Shown here one piece after another: positions 7,916 through 15,241 of a stretch of 47,306 nt of DNA (the first letter of the stretch is position 1; each line of letters begins with the position of its first letter). Under the pieces are notes generated by a model. It saw only the letters and a list, made by a program, of their open reading frames with translations, was not told where the DNA came from and ran no database searches. The position numbers were made by a program, and so were the translations under genes. The stretch comes from Nitrospira sp. (GTDB taxonomy: Bacteria; Nitrospirota; Nitrospiria; Nitrospirales; Nitrospiraceae). The DNA lies in assembly GCA_019636815.1 (NCBI GenBank), contig JAHBWT010000024.1, positions 1 to 47,306 of the forward strand, given 5' to 3'.

Positions 7916-8875
7916 ATGCGTGACGAGACGATGTATCAAGCGGACAGGGCAACGACCGAGTGGAACGTCGAACAAATTGTCACGGAACTGCGTGCCTCTC
8001 GTGATGTGACGCACAACATCCGGCAGCACGGACGGATTCACCAACTACCGTCACGGAAGGCTCTGCTCGGCAGCATGGAAAGTCTCTGTGCCGCGTTGTT
8101 TCCAAGGCACTATGGGCCCCTCGATTTGAATGAAGCGACCACCGATCAATTTGTCGGTCAGACACTGACCCAGACCTTGCCGCTTTTACAGGAACAGATC
8201 CGCAGAGGGTTGCTATTCGCGTCGAATGAAGACACGCTGGACGAACACGCCACCCGTGACCGAGCCGAGAGCCTCACGCGTGAATTCGCCGGCCAGCTCC
8301 CTGGTATTCGAGGCGTGCTCGTCACGGATTTACAAGCAGCGTACAGCGGTGATCCCGCAGCCACCAGTCGGTCAGAAGTCCTGCTCTGCTATCCGGGCAT
8401 GGCGGCCATCATCTACTATCGTCTCGCACATGCCTTGCATCGCTTGGGTGTCCCGTTGATTGCACGGTTGATCTCGGATATTGCCCATTCGTCGACCGGC
8501 ATTGATATCCATCCGGCGGCCGAAATCGGCAGTCATTTCTTTATAGACCACGGGACGGGCGTCGTCGTCGGGGAAACCAGTGTCATCGGCACGCATGTCC
8601 GTCTCTACCAGGCGGTCACGCTTGGCGCGAAGCGCTTTCCCGAAGGCGAACGTGGGGTCTTGATCAAGGGCGAGCCTCGCCATCCGATCGTGGAGGATGA
8701 CGTGGTGATCTACGCAGGGGCGACCATCCTGGGGCGCATCACCATCGGACAAGGGTCCGTCATCGGCGGCAACGTATGGCTGACGCAAAGCGTGCCGCCA
8801 CGCAGCCATGTCGTGCAGGCGCAAATGCGCACCTCCGCGATCATTCAACCGAAACCCATCGATACTCAACTCTAG
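7916..8875 (+). CDS. cysE: Serine O-acetyltransferase
   Basis: It transfers acetyl from acetyl-CoA to L-serine, giving O-acetylserine for cysteine synthesis in the cytoplasm. The 319-residue protein has an N-terminal helical domain (about 1-180), then a left-handed beta-helix of hexapeptide repeats (about 195-300). The DIAHSSTGIDIHPAA segment and IDHGTGVVVGET (catalytic His near 212) are typical. It belongs to the longer type (over 300 residues), in contrast to the short EpsC form. The ATG at 7916 has no strong ribosome site, and an ATG at 7931 is an alternative. It converges with the cysteine synthase gene, so substrate maker and user are adjacent but not in one operon. Confidence 0.92.
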   Translation: MRDETMYQADRATTEWNVEQIVTELRASRDVTHNIRQHGRIHQLPSRKALLGSMESLCAALFPRHYGPLDLNEATTDQFVGQTLTQTLPLLQEQIRRGLLFASNEDTLDEHATRDRAESLTREFAGQLPGIRGVLVTDLQAAYSGDPAATSRSEVLLCYPGMAAIIYYRLAHALHRLGVPLIARLISDIAHSSTGIDIHPAAEIGSHFFIDHGTGVVVGETSVIGTHVRLYQAVTLGAKRFPEGERGVLIKGEPRHPIVEDDVVIYAGATILGRITIGQGSVIGGNVWLTQSVPPRSHVVQAQMRTSAIIQPKPIDTQL

Positions 8876-8985
8876 TCCTGACGATAGAGTACTGCTTGGT
8901 TTCTATCCCTTGAAGAAGAACCTCGATTCGTCCATTTATCTCTGCTTCCAGCCCGGATGTCTGGAGGTGAGGAGGGATTCGTCTC

Positions 8986-9990
8986 CTATGCAAGGAGACC
9001 CTCGACGGATAAGTCCGTCCGTAGTCCATTAGCGATCAGCCAATGCGGATTGAACAATTTCGACTGATATTTGGCGCCGGAATCGCACAGGATCGTCACG
9101 ATGGTCTGGCCCGGTCCGTGTTCAACAGCCATCCGAACCGCACCGGCGACGTTGATCCCCGAAGATAGACCGAGAAACAATCCTTCGTCGCGCAAAAGCT
9201 GATACAAAACGGTGAGCGCATCCTGATCAGGAATCCGCCACGCGCGGTCCACCCTAATCCCTTCGAGGTTCTTGGTCACACGGCCTTGGCCGATGCCTTC
9301 AGCAAAAGAATCGCCGTCATTTGTCTCCGTGTTGCCGTTGGTGAACCACGACCACATGGCCGCACCATAGGGGTCGGCGCAGCCGATCATAATCTTTGGA
9401 TTGCGCTCCTTGAGATACAGCGTAGTTCCCGCCAGCGTTCCGCCGGTGCCAACGGAGGAAATAAAGGCGCTGACCTCGCCGGCGGTTTGTTCCCAAACCT
9501 CCGGACCGGTGGTGCGGTAATGCATGAGACGATTGGCGGTGTTGTCGAACTGGTTGGCCCAGAACCAGCCCTTTTCCTCCGCCATTCGCCGGGCGACATG
9601 GTTGTAGTTATCGGGATTCGAATAGGGTTTCTCCGGCACGCTGAGCACCTCCGCACCTAGTGCCCGCAGCAGATCGATTTTTTCCGGCGACTGAGTTTCG
9701 GGAATGACGATGACGGAACGGTAACCTCGTACATGGCCGATGACCGTGAGGCCGATTCCCGTGTTGCCGGCCGTACCCTCGACAATGGTGTCGCCAGGTC
9801 GCAGCATCCCTTTGGTCTCGGCGTCCATGATGATGCCGAGGGCGGCGCGATCCTTCACCGATCCACCGGGGTTCATGAATTCGGCCTTGCCGAGGATGTC
9901 GCATCCCGTGAGTTCTGACAGGCGACGGAGCCGGATGAGCGGGGTGTTGCCGACGTGGTGATCCACTCCATGGTAACGGGAGGCATTCAT
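8986..9990 (-). CDS. cysK: Cysteine synthase (O-acetylserine sulfhydrylase)
   Basis: This PLP enzyme joins O-acetylserine and sulfide to make cysteine. The 334-residue protein has NPGGSVKDRAA with the PLP lysine at about 46, the EGTAGNTGIGL substrate loop and SVGTGGTLAG for phosphate binding. The ATG at 9990 is preceded by AAGGA at good spacing, whereas the frame's upstream extension to 10143 reads as non-coding. Fold-type II relatives such as CysM or cystathionine beta-synthase remain possible, but the neighbouring serine acetyltransferase supports cysteine synthase. The stop at 8986 overlaps a small hairpin (8981-8999) that lacks a T run. Confidence 0.88.
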   Translation of the reverse strand: MNASRYHGVDHHVGNTPLIRLRRLSELTGCDILGKAEFMNPGGSVKDRAALGIIMDAETKGMLRPGDTIVEGTAGNTGIGLTVIGHVRGYRSVIVIPETQSPEKIDLLRALGAEVLSVPEKPYSNPDNYNHVARRMAEEKGWFWANQFDNTANRLMHYRTTGPEVWEQTAGEVSAFISSVGTGGTLAGTTLYLKERNPKIMIGCADPYGAAMWSWFTNGNTETNDGDSFAEGIGQGRVTKNLEGIRVDRAWRIPDQDALTVLYQLLRDEGLFLGLSSGINVAGAVRMAVEHGPGQTIVTILCDSGAKYQSKLFNPHWLIANGLRTDLSVEGLLA

Positions 9991-10047
9991 GGAGTTATTC
10001 CTTGCAGTTCCATTGATAATAGTCCACGAGGTTCTTCTGAATAATGC

Positions 10048-10060
10048 TTTGCGTCGCAAA
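10048..10060. promoter_or_regulatory. Palindrome upstream of the cysteine synthase gene
   Basis: TTTGCGTCGCAAA is a perfect 6-1-6 palindrome centred about 64 bases before the cysteine synthase start, in the range of an operator or promoter-overlapping site. The protein that would bind it is unknown. Confidence 0.3.
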
Positions 10061-10250
10061 ACGCAAGGGTTGGGCAACAGTTTTCCAAAATTTATCGGAT
10101 AATGCTTCAAAAAGAATTTGGACAGTCTAGGGGATTCACTCATATGAGCTGAAGGAGAAAGACGTTACAGTACAAGAACAGGACTTACAAAAAAGTTGTG
10201 CTTCCAAAACGGAAACGTTGAGAGGGCATGACGGAAAAATGTAAGTTCTG

Positions 10251-10284
10251 AAAGCTCCGCTCTTGAAAGAGAGCGGAGCTTTTT
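10251..10284 (+). terminator. Strong intrinsic terminator with no annotated upstream plus-strand gene
   Basis: An AAGCTCCGCTCTT arm, a short loop and its complement are followed by TTTTT at 10280-10284. This is a GC-rich stem of 12 or so pairs and a textbook rho-independent terminator on the plus strand. No plus-strand gene lies between the cysteine synthase promoter region and this point, so it may end a small RNA or short leader transcript. On the minus strand the T run is weaker. Confidence 0.75.
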
Positions 10285-10411
10285 AGTCGATCGGTGTCCC
10301 AATATGAGCGGTGGAGTATACGGTGGCCTGCCGAAGGGACCCGACGCTAATAGATGAGGCATATCACCATGCTCAAGAAATTCCATACGGTTATCCGAGC
10401 GCCTTCGTGGC

Positions 10412-10699
10412 ATGAGTCAACGCGGCATTATGCTAAGCAGCCTAGCCGGGCTCGTTTTGCTGGCAACGGTGACCAGCGGAGAGATGCCTAGCGCTCCTAT
10501 CCAGTGCACGAACGTCTCAGGTACCTCCGTCGATCCCTTGCCTCCGCAACCGATTCCACCCATGCCGACTCCTAACCCGGAACCATTACCGCCGGCTCCA
10601 GTGCCGTCACCACCACCCGAACCCGTGCCGCCATCACCGGTACCGCCGCCCAGACCGACACCGATTCCTCCGGCTGGGCCACCGCCTAGTTCGCCTTAA
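10412..10699 (+). CDS. Proline-rich secreted protein
   Basis: This is a 95-residue protein with an N-terminal signal peptide (about residues 1-23, LSSLAGLVLLATVTSG) and a C-terminal half made almost entirely of PxP repeats (PLPP, PVPSPPPEP, PPPRPTP). Such extended segments usually span the periplasm or cell wall or act as linkers. A shorter start at 10430 would still leave the hydrophobic segment. No ribosome site is obvious. I recognise no family. Another proline-rich frame lies nearby at 11575-11967. Confidence 0.5.
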   Translation: MSQRGIMLSSLAGLVLLATVTSGEMPSAPIQCTNVSGTSVDPLPPQPIPPMPTPNPEPLPPAPVPSPPPEPVPPSPVPPPRPTPIPPAGPPPSSP

Positions 10700-10794
10700 C
10701 CATAGAGGATAAGGACTTGATATTTAAGGGAAGCCATAAAGCGGCGAACGGTGATTCAAGCACGAGTCGCAAGGAACCCTTGAGTCTACCAGGT

Positions 10795-11100
10795 TCATGT
10801 TGCCCGCGATCTTCGGCGGCCTGTGGCCCGGTGGGCTGTTTGGCCTTTTTGATAATCCCGGGCAGCTTTGACCCTGGTGGCCTCGGAGGTCTTACCTTTT
10901 TTCGGTGGCGGCAACGGCACGCCGGCTCGTCTCGCTTTAGAAAGACCGATGGCGATGGCCTGTTTAGCAGATCTGGCTCCATGCTTACCTTGTCGGAGGT
11001 GCTCCATCTCTTCTCGCACGAATTCTCCGGCCTGTGTGCTGGGTTGTTTGCCCTCGGCCGCTTTTCTCCGGGCTCGTCGAATCGTCTTTCGTTCCGGCAT
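10795..11100 (-). CDS. DUF6496-like small basic protein
   Basis: This is a 101-residue, strongly basic protein. The segment STQAGEFVREEMEHLR...GKHGARSAKQAIAIGLSKARRAGVPLPPPKKG matches a conserved family I recall as DUF6496, present in many environmental bacteria with unknown function. The high Lys/Arg content and helical pattern suggest nucleic-acid association, which is inference. The ATG at 11100 has an AAGGAG site, so the longer frame reaching 11244 is not the start. Confidence 0.75.
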   Translation of the reverse strand: MPERKTIRRARRKAAEGKQPSTQAGEFVREEMEHLRQGKHGARSAKQAIAIGLSKARRAGVPLPPPKKGKTSEATRVKAARDYQKGQTAHRATGRRRSRAT

Positions 11101-11230
11101 CACAAGCTCCTTCGAGGTCGGTTCGCAGTTCACCTTTCCCGTGATCCAGGTCCAGTTCCAGCAGGCTGGTAACCGTATCACGACGCTCTTCTTGCTCCAA
11201 ATGTCGCTCATCCCACTGAGGCTAAGGAAG

Positions 11231-11575
11231 TCAATGATCATCAAAGAGCGGAACAGAAAGCGCCGTGCGCTCCAGACAGACCCTGGTATGCGTCTCCGTC
11301 CTCACATCTTCGTAGGTCCGAAAATTCGAGTTGTACACCTTCGACAGGAGGATAAAAGGCCCTTCAGGGATAGCCACATGCTGGGTTTCATCTTTTTGAA
11401 TAGTGGCGTGCCAGTACTCTTTCCCTCCAACCACAATCCGGATGTCGACGGATTCCGAAATCGCCTTGAAGTGACAAGGAATATCAGCTGAAAAGGCCGG
11501 TTCCATCATAAATACGATGATGGACATCATGACAACCGACAGCCGAGTAGCTGCAGATTTGATCCAGAGCCGCAT
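11231..11575 (-). CDS. Small secreted hypothetical protein
   Basis: This is a 114-residue protein with a signal peptide (about residues 8-29, ending ...EPAFS-AD), so the mature protein should be periplasmic or secreted. The mature part is beta-rich (SVDIRIVVGGKEYW..., VAIPEGPFILLSKVY) with two cysteines. The ATG at 11575 overlaps the stop of the proline-rich frame upstream (TAATG), with AGGTGA as ribosome site, suggesting translational coupling. No family is recognised. Confidence 0.6.
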   Translation of the reverse strand: MRLWIKSAATRLSVVMMSIIVFMMEPAFSADIPCHFKAISESVDIRIVVGGKEYWHATIQKDETQHVAIPEGPFILLSKVYNSNFRTYEDVRTETHTRVCLERTALSVPLFDDH

Positions 11576-11967
11576 TAATCACCTATCGGTAAAGAAGGTT
11601 GAGCGATCTCAGCACAAGAGAAGGCACACGAGAACGGATGAAAGATTGATTCCCAACCAAGCCTCTTCGGTACGGGTGGTGGTCCAACGTTTTGCTTGAA
11701 GGCATAGCTTGTGTCATCACCTATGTCAGGCACGAGCAGTTGCGGAATTGGAGGTCGACCCGGAGGATTCGGCGGCGGCTGAGGATCTGGAATCGGGGGC
11801 TGAGGAGGCGGAAAGGGATCTGGATCAGGCGGCCTTGGATCGGGAACCGGATCCGGATTTGGGCGTTCGAGAACCATATCATCCTTCGTAGCAAGGAAAG
11901 AGACCCTGTGTAACTCGGATGATCCCTGGCCCATGATGACCGTAGACCATTTAATGCATATGGCCAA
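11575..11967 (-). CDS. Proline-rich hypothetical protein
   Basis: This is a 130-residue frame whose centre is a run of PDPxP and PPPxPP repeats, followed by a Cys-containing tail. The start is unclear: TTG at 11967 lies in frame, while the best ribosome site (AGGGGAG) serves an ATG at 11978 in another frame, so a one-base error near the start is possible. The stop overlaps the start of the next gene, which supports translation of this frame. The plus-strand complement is also open, so confidence is limited. Confidence 0.4.
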   Translation of the reverse strand: MAICIKWSTVIMGQGSSELHRVSFLATKDDMVLERPNPDPVPDPRPPDPDPFPPPQPPIPDPQPPPNPPGRPPIPQLLVPDIGDDTSYAFKQNVGPPPVPKRLGWESIFHPFSCAFSCAEIAQPSLPIGD

Positions 11968-12033
11968 CCCTTCTTCATCTCACGCTCCCCTTACAACGTG
12001 ATGGATATCTGTACGATCGACAGAAGAACGCTG

Positions 12034-12213
12034 TCAGGAATCATAGTGTCCTCTGTCGAACGGAGCTCTTAGCAAGTTGATGAACGCCTCTCGGACTTTG
12101 CCAGAAACGTGGAGTCTCAGGCCGGGAAACGAGCCTTCGACCGTCTGGATGCGCCGGTCAAATAGGCGCATAATCTCCGAACAAAGACCGTCATCCTGCG
12201 ACCAGGCTGGCAT
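12034..12213 (-). CDS. Short hypothetical protein, 59 residues
   Basis: A minus-strand frame from ATG 12213 to TGA 12034 reads MPAWSQDDGLCSEIMRLFDRR...LRAPFDRG. The composition is that of a normal soluble protein. The ribosome site is weak. It lies upstream of the proline-rich and secreted small genes on the same strand. I recognise no family. The rest of the gap 11968-12320 shows nothing else. Confidence 0.35.
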   Translation of the reverse strand: MPAWSQDDGLCSEIMRLFDRRIQTVEGSFPGLRLHVSGKVREAFINLLRAPFDRGHYDS

Positions 12214-12320
12214 CGTCTGCCGGACTCACGTCATGTCTTGCCGATGACCGGCACCGGGAAGCTTAAGCGGTTCCCATCGATCGGACAGATGAACCGCGTG
12301 CATGTTGCGCAATTTAGATC

Positions 12321-13412
12321 ATGACGACAGACCATTCACAAAAAGGGATCGTGAAACCGACTGACCGTCTCAGGCGCGAAGGGCAGGAAGCTGACTGTAC
12401 CGGTCAGGGCACGGAACACCCCATTGAAAATCTTATTGTGATCGGCGCGTCGGCCGGAGGCCATCACGCCCTGAAAGTACTGCTGAAGGGACTCCCCAAG
12501 AATATTCCTGCGCCCGTGATCATCATGCAGCATATGGCTGTGGAAATGCATTCTGGTTTGGTGCCGTTTCGATTTAAAGACTGGCTATCCGAATCTACCC
12601 ATATCCCGATTGTGCTTATCCGGTCGGGTGACCGGATGCGGAGCGGCACGATTTACATCGGGCCACCCGGGATATCAGTGTCTATCAAAGGGCGCGTGTT
12701 TGAGCTTTCACCGAGCCTGCCAGGAACCCATCGGGCTGTCCCCATTAACAGGCTGTTTGAGTCTGCGGCTCACGCATTCGGCGACCGGGTCATTGGTGTC
12801 GTTCTCACGGGCTTGCTGAAAGACGGCACGGATGGGCTCAAAGCCGTGCATGATGCGGGTGGGCTCACGATCGTGCAGGATCCCACCGAAGCCGAGTACC
12901 CCGATATGCCAACGAGCGCCATGAAGGATCTCCCCGTCACCTTTTGCCTTAGCTTGGCCGATATCGGTCCAACGCTGGATTTACTGGCCCGCCGTCGCAC
13001 CGAGCTGGAAACGGGATTGGCCGTCTCAGTCCGTATGCTCAAAGAGCGCCTGGCATTGCTCGTGCGCCTGATTGGTCAATCCAAAACCAATCCCGCAACG
13101 AATCAATTTCTTTCGACCGAGGTGATCGCGCTCGAGAATGATCTCCGTTCCATTCAAGCCCTTCTCGATAAAGTTTTCGTCAAGTGCATCACTAGTATGA
13201 TGACCGACGAAAAATCTGCCAAAGCGGCTCCGGAAGCACACAAGCTACTTGCCACGTTCATGTCGGCCAGCGCTCCGATCGAGACGTATTTACAGCATGG
13301 GCACCCTCTGACGGATCACGAATTGGAATTGCTCTCCCTCACCGTGTCCGGCCTTCAAACTTTCCTCGATATCTGGAAGCGGAGGTATGGGGTGAAAGAG
13401 CGGCCCTTCTGA
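12321..13412 (+). CDS. CheB-type protein-glutamate methylesterase without receiver domain
   Basis: The family removes methyl groups from (and deamidates) chemoreceptor glutamates. The 363-residue protein holds a CheB catalytic domain at about 35-225, with Ser44 in GASAGG, His71 in MQHM and Asp168 in GLLKDGTDG as catalytic triad. There is no N-terminal response-regulator domain. The C-terminal 130 residues are helical and unlike standard CheB. No CheR, receptor or CheA lies nearby, so it may serve a non-canonical signalling pathway, like the CheB-only proteins of CheB/CheR/PAS systems. It begins with ATG at 12321, without a clear ribosome site. Confidence 0.85.
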   Translation: MTTDHSQKGIVKPTDRLRREGQEADCTGQGTEHPIENLIVIGASAGGHHALKVLLKGLPKNIPAPVIIMQHMAVEMHSGLVPFRFKDWLSESTHIPIVLIRSGDRMRSGTIYIGPPGISVSIKGRVFELSPSLPGTHRAVPINRLFESAAHAFGDRVIGVVLTGLLKDGTDGLKAVHDAGGLTIVQDPTEAEYPDMPTSAMKDLPVTFCLSLADIGPTLDLLARRRTELETGLAVSVRMLKERLALLVRLIGQSKTNPATNQFLSTEVIALENDLRSIQALLDKVFVKCITSMMTDEKSAKAAPEAHKLLATFMSASAPIETYLQHGHPLTDHELELLSLTVSGLQTFLDIWKRRYGVKERPF

Positions 13413-13473
13413 GTTGTCGCACATCCTCACTACTCGGGAGCAATTGGGTCCAGAATACTCACTCGACGAGGCA

Positions 13474-13810
13474 CGAGCCCACGGATCTGTAGTGTCCGCG
13501 GCCGCAGGCAACGACGATCGCTCGCCGGTGGGTTTCCCAGCTTTGCTTTTCCTATGCATCGCCGTGTCGCGATGGGCCGGAAAGGTACCTTTCCTTCAGG
13601 CACGACTCACGGAGGTGCCGTGGCTGCTCCGTATGGAACCGACAAGAGAAATTTTCTGGCGGCATTCTCCGTGGGCACGGAAATCGATCTGACAGCTCCC
13701 GGTGTCGGTATTCTGTCGACGGTTCCTGGCGGCTATGCTGCTATGGATGGGACTTCAATGGCTTGCCCGGCTGATGTCACGCTAAAGCTTGCCGCCGAAG
13801 ACCGAACGTT
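13474..13810 (+). pseudogene. Remnant of a subtilisin-like (S8) serine protease
   Basis: The frame after CheB reads HGSVVSAAAGNDDRSPVGFPA. After a frameshift near 13545 it continues GRKGTFPSGTTHGGAVAAPYGTDKRNFLAAFSVGTEIDLTAPGVGILSTVPGG...DGTSMACP. The AAGND and GTSMACP (catalytic Ser) blocks of S8 proteases are present, but the catalytic Asp and His regions are gone and the segment after ACP is lost. It abuts the convergent SGNH hydrolase. No start or function remains. Confidence 0.75.
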
Positions 13811-13820
13811 TCCGGCCGTG

Positions 13821-14777
13821 TTAGCCCGGCAGACTATCGAGTTTTTTCGCAAAAACAGCAGTGACCAGCCTGAAGCCTTTCTTCGTGGGATGCAGTTCGT
13901 TGGCCCAGTATTCCTTGTAGTTGCCTCCCGATGAAAGCGTGCTTCGCAGGTTCACGTAAGAGACATGACCGAAATCAGGTAATGCGGTGACCTGCGCAAG
14001 CATCGTATTAAGACGGTCGATCAGTTCTTTCACGATCGCCTTCCGGACAGAGATCGCTTCGAAGCCTTTCTCGCGGAAGCCAGGCTCGAGCCATGGCCCT
14101 GGCAACAGCCACCATCCTCCCAGAAAACCACGTCCATCCGGCACCGGGTAGTCATAGCCGTGAATGAGGATCGGGATAGGACGCTCTGTCCATCGGCGGC
14201 AAATCTGCGTCAGCGCCGACAGGATGGTGATGTAGGCAATGCGTATGCGCTGATCGATGACGCCCTGAGCGATCTGCTTGTTTAGACCAGCCACCGCGGA
14301 AGCCGCATGATTGAGCAGCATGCCGAATTCCGGGCCCGCGACGTCATTCCCGCCGCCTGAGAGGAGAATCGCCTTGGGGATGCGGTTTTGGCGGAGCAGC
14401 TTTTCGATCCGGCGGGAAAATTCTTCGAGTTGCCCGTCGGCGTAGGCCATCTCCTCGACGCGGTCCCCCTTATGCGCCACAGACTCGACGTCGTAGCCGT
14501 AATCATCCTCCAGGAGTCCAAGGACATCCGTCCAAGGATAGTCGAACCATGAATCACCCTCTGCGACGATGATACCGGCCGAGCCGACGGCAGTCCTCAG
14601 GACTTTGGGAACAGAGACCGCCGCCATGACCCGTTTCTGTGTGGGTACAGACCTGGCGACGTGCATTGCAACGGCACGTGTCCGAGTTCGCAGCGCCTTC
14701 ATCCGAACTCTGATGACCTTGTCAGCCGACTGACGGCCGATTTCAAGAGCGCGAAGCGTCTCTTTGTCTTTCGCCAT
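13821..14777 (-). CDS. SGNH/GDSL-family hydrolase
   Basis: This is a 318-residue protein with SGNH blocks: GDSW at 74-77 (nucleophile Ser76), a glycine in AHKGD (about 104), GGGND at 141-145 (Asn144) and ELHP...GF near the C-terminus (catalytic His with Glu instead of the usual Asp before it). The family hydrolyses esters of lipids or carbohydrates; the substrate here is unknown. No signal peptide is visible. The N-terminal 60 residues are basic. An AAGGAGGT site precedes the ATG. A sigma-54-type promoter lies at 14841-14854 with a palindromic activator-like site about 210 bases further up. Confidence 0.8.
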   Translation of the reverse strand: MAKDKETLRALEIGRQSADKVIRVRMKALRTRTRAVAMHVARSVPTQKRVMAAVSVPKVLRTAVGSAGIIVAEGDSWFDYPWTDVLGLLEDDYGYDVESVAHKGDRVEEMAYADGQLEEFSRRIEKLLRQNRIPKAILLSGGGNDVAGPEFGMLLNHAASAVAGLNKQIAQGVIDQRIRIAYITILSALTQICRRWTERPIPILIHGYDYPVPDGRGFLGGWWLLPGPWLEPGFREKGFEAISVRKAIVKELIDRLNTMLAQVTALPDFGHVSYVNLRSTLSSGGNYKEYWANELHPTKKGFRLVTAVFAKKLDSLPG

Positions 14778-14840
14778 GCGGAACCTCCTTCATGAACTGC
14801 CAGGCCTCGTGCGGTCACTGTCACACCCAAGACTGCACCA

Positions 14841-14854
14841 GCAAATACTGCGCC
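14841..14854 (-). promoter_or_regulatory. Sigma-54 (-24/-12) promoter for the SGNH hydrolase
   Basis: On the minus strand AGGCGCAGTATTTGCT matches the sigma-54 consensus TGGCAC-N5-TTGC, with the invariant GG and GC separated by exactly ten bases. The predicted start of transcription, near 14829, leaves a 50-base leader before the ribosome site of the gene at 14777. The -24 block deviates at two positions. Confidence 0.6.
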
Positions 14855-15036
14855 TCATTTTCACCAGAACATGACGACACTCCATTCCGGGAAATTCATG
14901 TAGAGGTGTCCGTCCCGTTTGATCCAAGGCTCCTAAAACGGGCATCCGGCACCATCCCCACCACTGAACGCTACCATAAAATTTCATTTCAGTAGCCTCG
15001 AAGGGCAACGAAGTGCGGGTCTTCTTATCAACTTGC

Positions 15037-15072
15037 TGAATCCAAAGAGATTCACCTGAAGATAATTCTTCA
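15037..15072. promoter_or_regulatory. Enhancer-like palindromes upstream of the SGNH hydrolase
   Basis: TGAATC-CAAAGA-GATTCA at 15037-15054 is a perfect 6-6-6 palindrome. It is followed at 15057-15072 by a second palindrome, TGAAGA-TAAT-TCTTCA. The first is the same motif seen before the sensory operon (20295-20333). The distance of about 210-240 bases to the predicted transcription start suits a sigma-54 activator. The only downstream target in range is the SGNH gene. Confidence 0.6.
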
Positions 15073-15241
15073 ACATAGACGGCATGGCAATTCTTCGGAA
15101 TTCACTCCATTCGACAGCTTCACGCGTGGTCCCCACTTTACCGCATCGGCACAGCATCTCAGGGGCTTTCAGTGAGCAATATGGGCGAGACGGATCAAAT
15201 GCATAGTTCACCTACAGGGTCTTCTGGACTGAATTGTCTCT

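Noticed and set aside
8981-8999. Hairpin GTCTCCT-ATGCA-AGGAGAC between the convergent cysteine genes as a terminator
   Set aside because: It lacks a T run on either strand and overlaps the cysteine synthase stop codon, so termination is not supported.
10165-10413. Minus-strand frame of 82 codons upstream of the cysteine synthase gene
   Set aside because: It contains the terminator hairpin, has no ribosome site and overlaps the start of the proline-rich gene; composition is not convincing.
11692-11913. Plus-strand frames opposite the proline-rich gene, rich in Arg/Ile or Asp/Glu
   Set aside because: Their repetitive composition is the complement of the proline repeats; no ribosome site.
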